Shown one piece after another: positions 7,756 to 12,423 of a stretch of 12,423 nt of DNA. The notes under the pieces are model-generated. The model saw only the letters and a program-made list of their open reading frames with translations, ran no database searches and was not told the origin of the DNA. This DNA is from Lichenicola sp050954785. GTDB taxonomy: Bacteria; Pseudomonadota; Alphaproteobacteria; Acetobacterales; Acetobacteraceae. The DNA lies in the NCBI GenBank assembly GCA_050954785.1, contig JBPBQO010000140.1, positions 1 to 12,423 of the forward strand, written 5' to 3'. Both the position numbers and the translations under genes were made by a program. Position 1 is the stretch's first letter. Each line of letters opens with the position of its first letter.

Positions 7756-8096
7756 GCCAGCATTGCCCGATGATCCTGCCTAAGGTCCTGCTTGCCATCG
7801 CCGCAGCGGCGAGCCTGTCCGGCTGCGCCTCACGCGGCTGCGACAACCCGTATGTTCTGGACTACATCGACAATGCCGACAGGAGCAGCGATCTCGCCTA
7901 TCTCGGCCTGGTACGCGACGCGGTCCGGTCCGATCCCGCACCGACCCCGAACACCGCATATTGCTCCATCTGGCAGCGCATCAAGAACCCCGCCTACGGC
8001 ACCACCCCGACCCAGCCTGAAGCTCTGCTACGCCCGCAACACTACACGGTAACCCAGATCGACGACGGCTGGCGGATCGTGCCCACGGTCCCCTGA
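7752..8096 (+). CDS. Small putative lipoprotein of unknown function
   Basis: A 114-residue protein I do not recognise. Residues 7-25 form a lipoprotein signal: a Lys-containing n-region, the hydrophobic stretch VLLAIAAAA, and the lipobox LSGC with lipidated Cys25. The following residue is Ala, not Asp, so outer-membrane sorting is more likely than inner-membrane retention under the E. coli rule. The mature part is about 90 residues, carries Cys30 and Cys71 that could form a disulfide, and contains NPYVLDYIDNADRSSDL (32-48) and a C-terminal YTVTQIDDGWRIVP. ATG 7752 overlaps the methyltransferase stop by four bases; ATG 7770 (residue 7) would give a more typical signal peptide, and neither has a clear ribosome site. 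Context suggests, but does not prove, an envelope role linked to the glycan locus. Confidence 0.8.
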   Translation: MSQHCPMILPKVLLAIAAAASLSGCASRGCDNPYVLDYIDNADRSSDLAYLGLVRDAVRSDPAPTPNTAYCSIWQRIKNPAYGTTPTQPEALLRPQHYTVTQIDDGWRIVPTVP

Positions 8097-8122
8097 CGAC
8101 ATCCGGAAAGACTCGCCTTAGC

Positions 8123-8144
8123 AAGGCCGGAGAGCAACGGCCTT
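8123..8144. terminator. Hairpin between convergent genes, possible bidirectional terminator
   Basis: AAGGCCG (8123-8129) pairs perfectly with CGGCCTT (8138-8144) around an 8-base loop, in the 78-base gap between the lipoprotein and protease stops. There is no T-run on either strand, so it is a weak intrinsic terminator at best. GCCTT at 8115-8119 can alternatively pair with AAGGC at 8123-8127. Confidence 0.4.
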
Positions 8145-8174
8145 CCCCGCACTGGTTGCACCCTGCCGCCTGCA

Positions 8175-11669
<3,495 letters not shown>

Positions 11670-11887
11670 ACGCAATTCCTCACGACGATCGAACCGACGT
11701 TGCAACGTCCCAGGAGTCGGAACTGCTGACAAGTGGCACCCAATCTCCGCCGTCCGCCGGGATCCGGCGCGGTAGGAGATTGGACAGATCATGCAACGGT
11801 GCCGGCGATCCGGTATGCCGCGTGACAGGTCATTACGACCGCCCGGGCGGCCTGAACGGTGCCTGAAGCGGCGGATGATCCAGCCGA
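11670..11887 (-). other. Intergenic region between aldolase and protease genes
   Basis: These 218 bases hold the protease leader and presumably its promoter. A 12-base perfect palindrome, CCGCCCGGGCGG, lies at 11839-11850, about 40 bases past the aldolase stop. It has no loop and no T-run, so it is neither a clear terminator nor a recognised operator. On the minus strand TTGTCA occurs around 11735, but no good -10 box follows at normal spacing. I see no small gene or RNA here. Confidence 0.4.
11677..11681 (-). promoter_or_regulatory. Ribosome binding site selecting the TTG start
   Basis: GAGGA on the minus strand lies seven bases before TTG at 11669-11667, and the signal peptide begins directly after that codon. 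Another TTG at 11675 is too close to be used with this site. The spacing and the signal peptide together favour TTG 11669 over ATG 11792. Confidence 0.7.
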
Positions 11888-12423
11888 TTACGGGACGGCG
11901 GCGGCCATTTCCATCAGTCGGACGACGAGCGATACGACTTCCTCATTGCCGAGAGACTCGGCGGCGGTGCCGATCGAGATCTCGGTCATTGTCAGCTTCG
12001 GAAGGGCAGTCGATACGAAGCGGCCGAACAGCCAGACCGAACTGCTGCACGCAAGTTCCAGATGCGCGGTCTCCAGTGCGGCGATGTCGGCCGGCAGGTA
12101 GATCTGGAAGGCGTTGCAGTGCGGCGCGTCCGGGACGATCGCCACACCCGGAATCCGACCGAGCGCTGTCGCCAGCGAAAGCGCTCGGGCATGGAATGCC
12201 GGCATCTGCGGCAGGTAGCGATGCAGCCCGTCGGTGGCACTGATCACGAACGGGAACGCAGTCCAGAGCGGACCGCAATGACGGGCCTGCCAGAGCCGTG
12301 CCTCGGCGATAACATCGTCGGGGCCGGCCAGGATCGCGCCGCCGAGACCGCCGAGGCCTTTGTAGAAGGAGACATAGATGGAGTCGCCCACGGCTGCGAT
12401 GTCGGCGAGCGGCCAGTCGTAAT
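11888..12423 (-). CDS. Threonine aldolase family PLP enzyme, N-terminal part beyond the window
   Basis: The C-terminal 177 residues of a PLP-dependent beta-eliminating lyase/threonine aldolase family enzyme. Such enzymes typically cleave L-threonine or L-allo-threonine to glycine and acetaldehyde, or act on related beta-hydroxy amino acids. The PLP-lysine region is SFYKGLGGLGGAILAG, with the lysine codon at 12359-12361, matching the SKGLG region of E. coli LtaE. The frame stays open from the GTG at 12391 to the window edge and reads YDWPLADIAAVGDSIYVSF, a sequence expected upstream of the lysine. The gene is therefore cut by the edge and does not start at that GTG. Full-length relatives are about 330-360 residues, so roughly half is missing. 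The exact substrate cannot be assigned. Confidence 0.88.
   Translation of the reverse strand, partial: YDWPLADIAAVGDSIYVSFYKGLGGLGGAILAGPDDVIAEARLWQARHCGPLWTAFPFVISATDGLHRYLPQMPAFHARALSLATALGRIPGVAIVPDAPHCNAFQIYLPADIAALETAHLELACSSSVWLFGRFVSTALPKLTMTEISIGTAAESLGNEEVVSLVVRLMEMAAAVP

Noticed and set aside
11839..11850. CCGCCCGGGCGG palindrome as an aldolase terminator
   Set aside because: It has no loop-forming centre and no T-run. A 12-base GC palindrome is not surprising in this composition.
11888..12391. Complete 167-residue protein starting at GTG 12391
   Set aside because: The frame is open through to the window edge and the upstream residues match the family just before the PLP lysine, so this is an internal codon of a truncated gene.

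Overview
The window is GC-rich, densely coded bacterial chromosome with six protein genes, no RNA gene, no insertion sequence and no CRISPR array. No gene-free stretch exceeds about 220 bases. The GC-rich codon use, GTG and TTG starts, the glycosyltransferase subfamilies and the exported tricorn-like protease suggest an alphaproteobacterium, perhaps of the Acetobacteraceae. That placement is an impression from protein style, not a measured result.

Left half (1-8096): a surface-polysaccharide locus built around a divergent intergenic region (6445-6618). Leftwards runs a probable two-gene unit: a 509-residue family 4 glycosyltransferase (4915-6444), then, 73 bases on, a 1577-residue fusion (108-4841). 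The fusion joins an FkbM-type methyltransferase, a proline-free coiled coil and three complete GT4-like glycosyltransferase domains. A strong intrinsic terminator at 48-83 lies just past its 3' end, but its T-run faces the other strand, so it probably serves a gene entering from the left. Rightwards runs a second FkbM methyltransferase with an LLGR-type N-terminal domain (6619-7755), coupled by a 4-base ATGA overlap to a small lipoprotein of unknown function (7752-8096). Together this strand pair encodes four glycosyltransferase domains and two methyltransferase domains, which fits synthesis of a methylated glycan. No flippase, polymerase, ABC exporter or sugar-nucleotide gene is in view.

Right half (8175-12423): two leftward genes unrelated to sugar chemistry. 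The larger is an exported tricorn-like protease (8175-11669; beta-propeller repeats, C1, PDZ-like and S41 catalytic domains) whose best start is a TTG placing a signal peptide at the N-terminus. Upstream of it is the C-terminal part of a PLP-dependent threonine aldolase family protein, cut by the right edge. The lipoprotein and protease genes converge on a short hairpin at 8123-8144.

The most unusual item is the methyltransferase-coiled coil-triple glycosyltransferase fusion. Its layout recalls, in a single chain, the separate WbdD (methyltransferase/kinase with coiled-coil ruler) and WbdA (multi-domain polymerase) proteins of E. coli O9a antigen synthesis. That parallel is inference.
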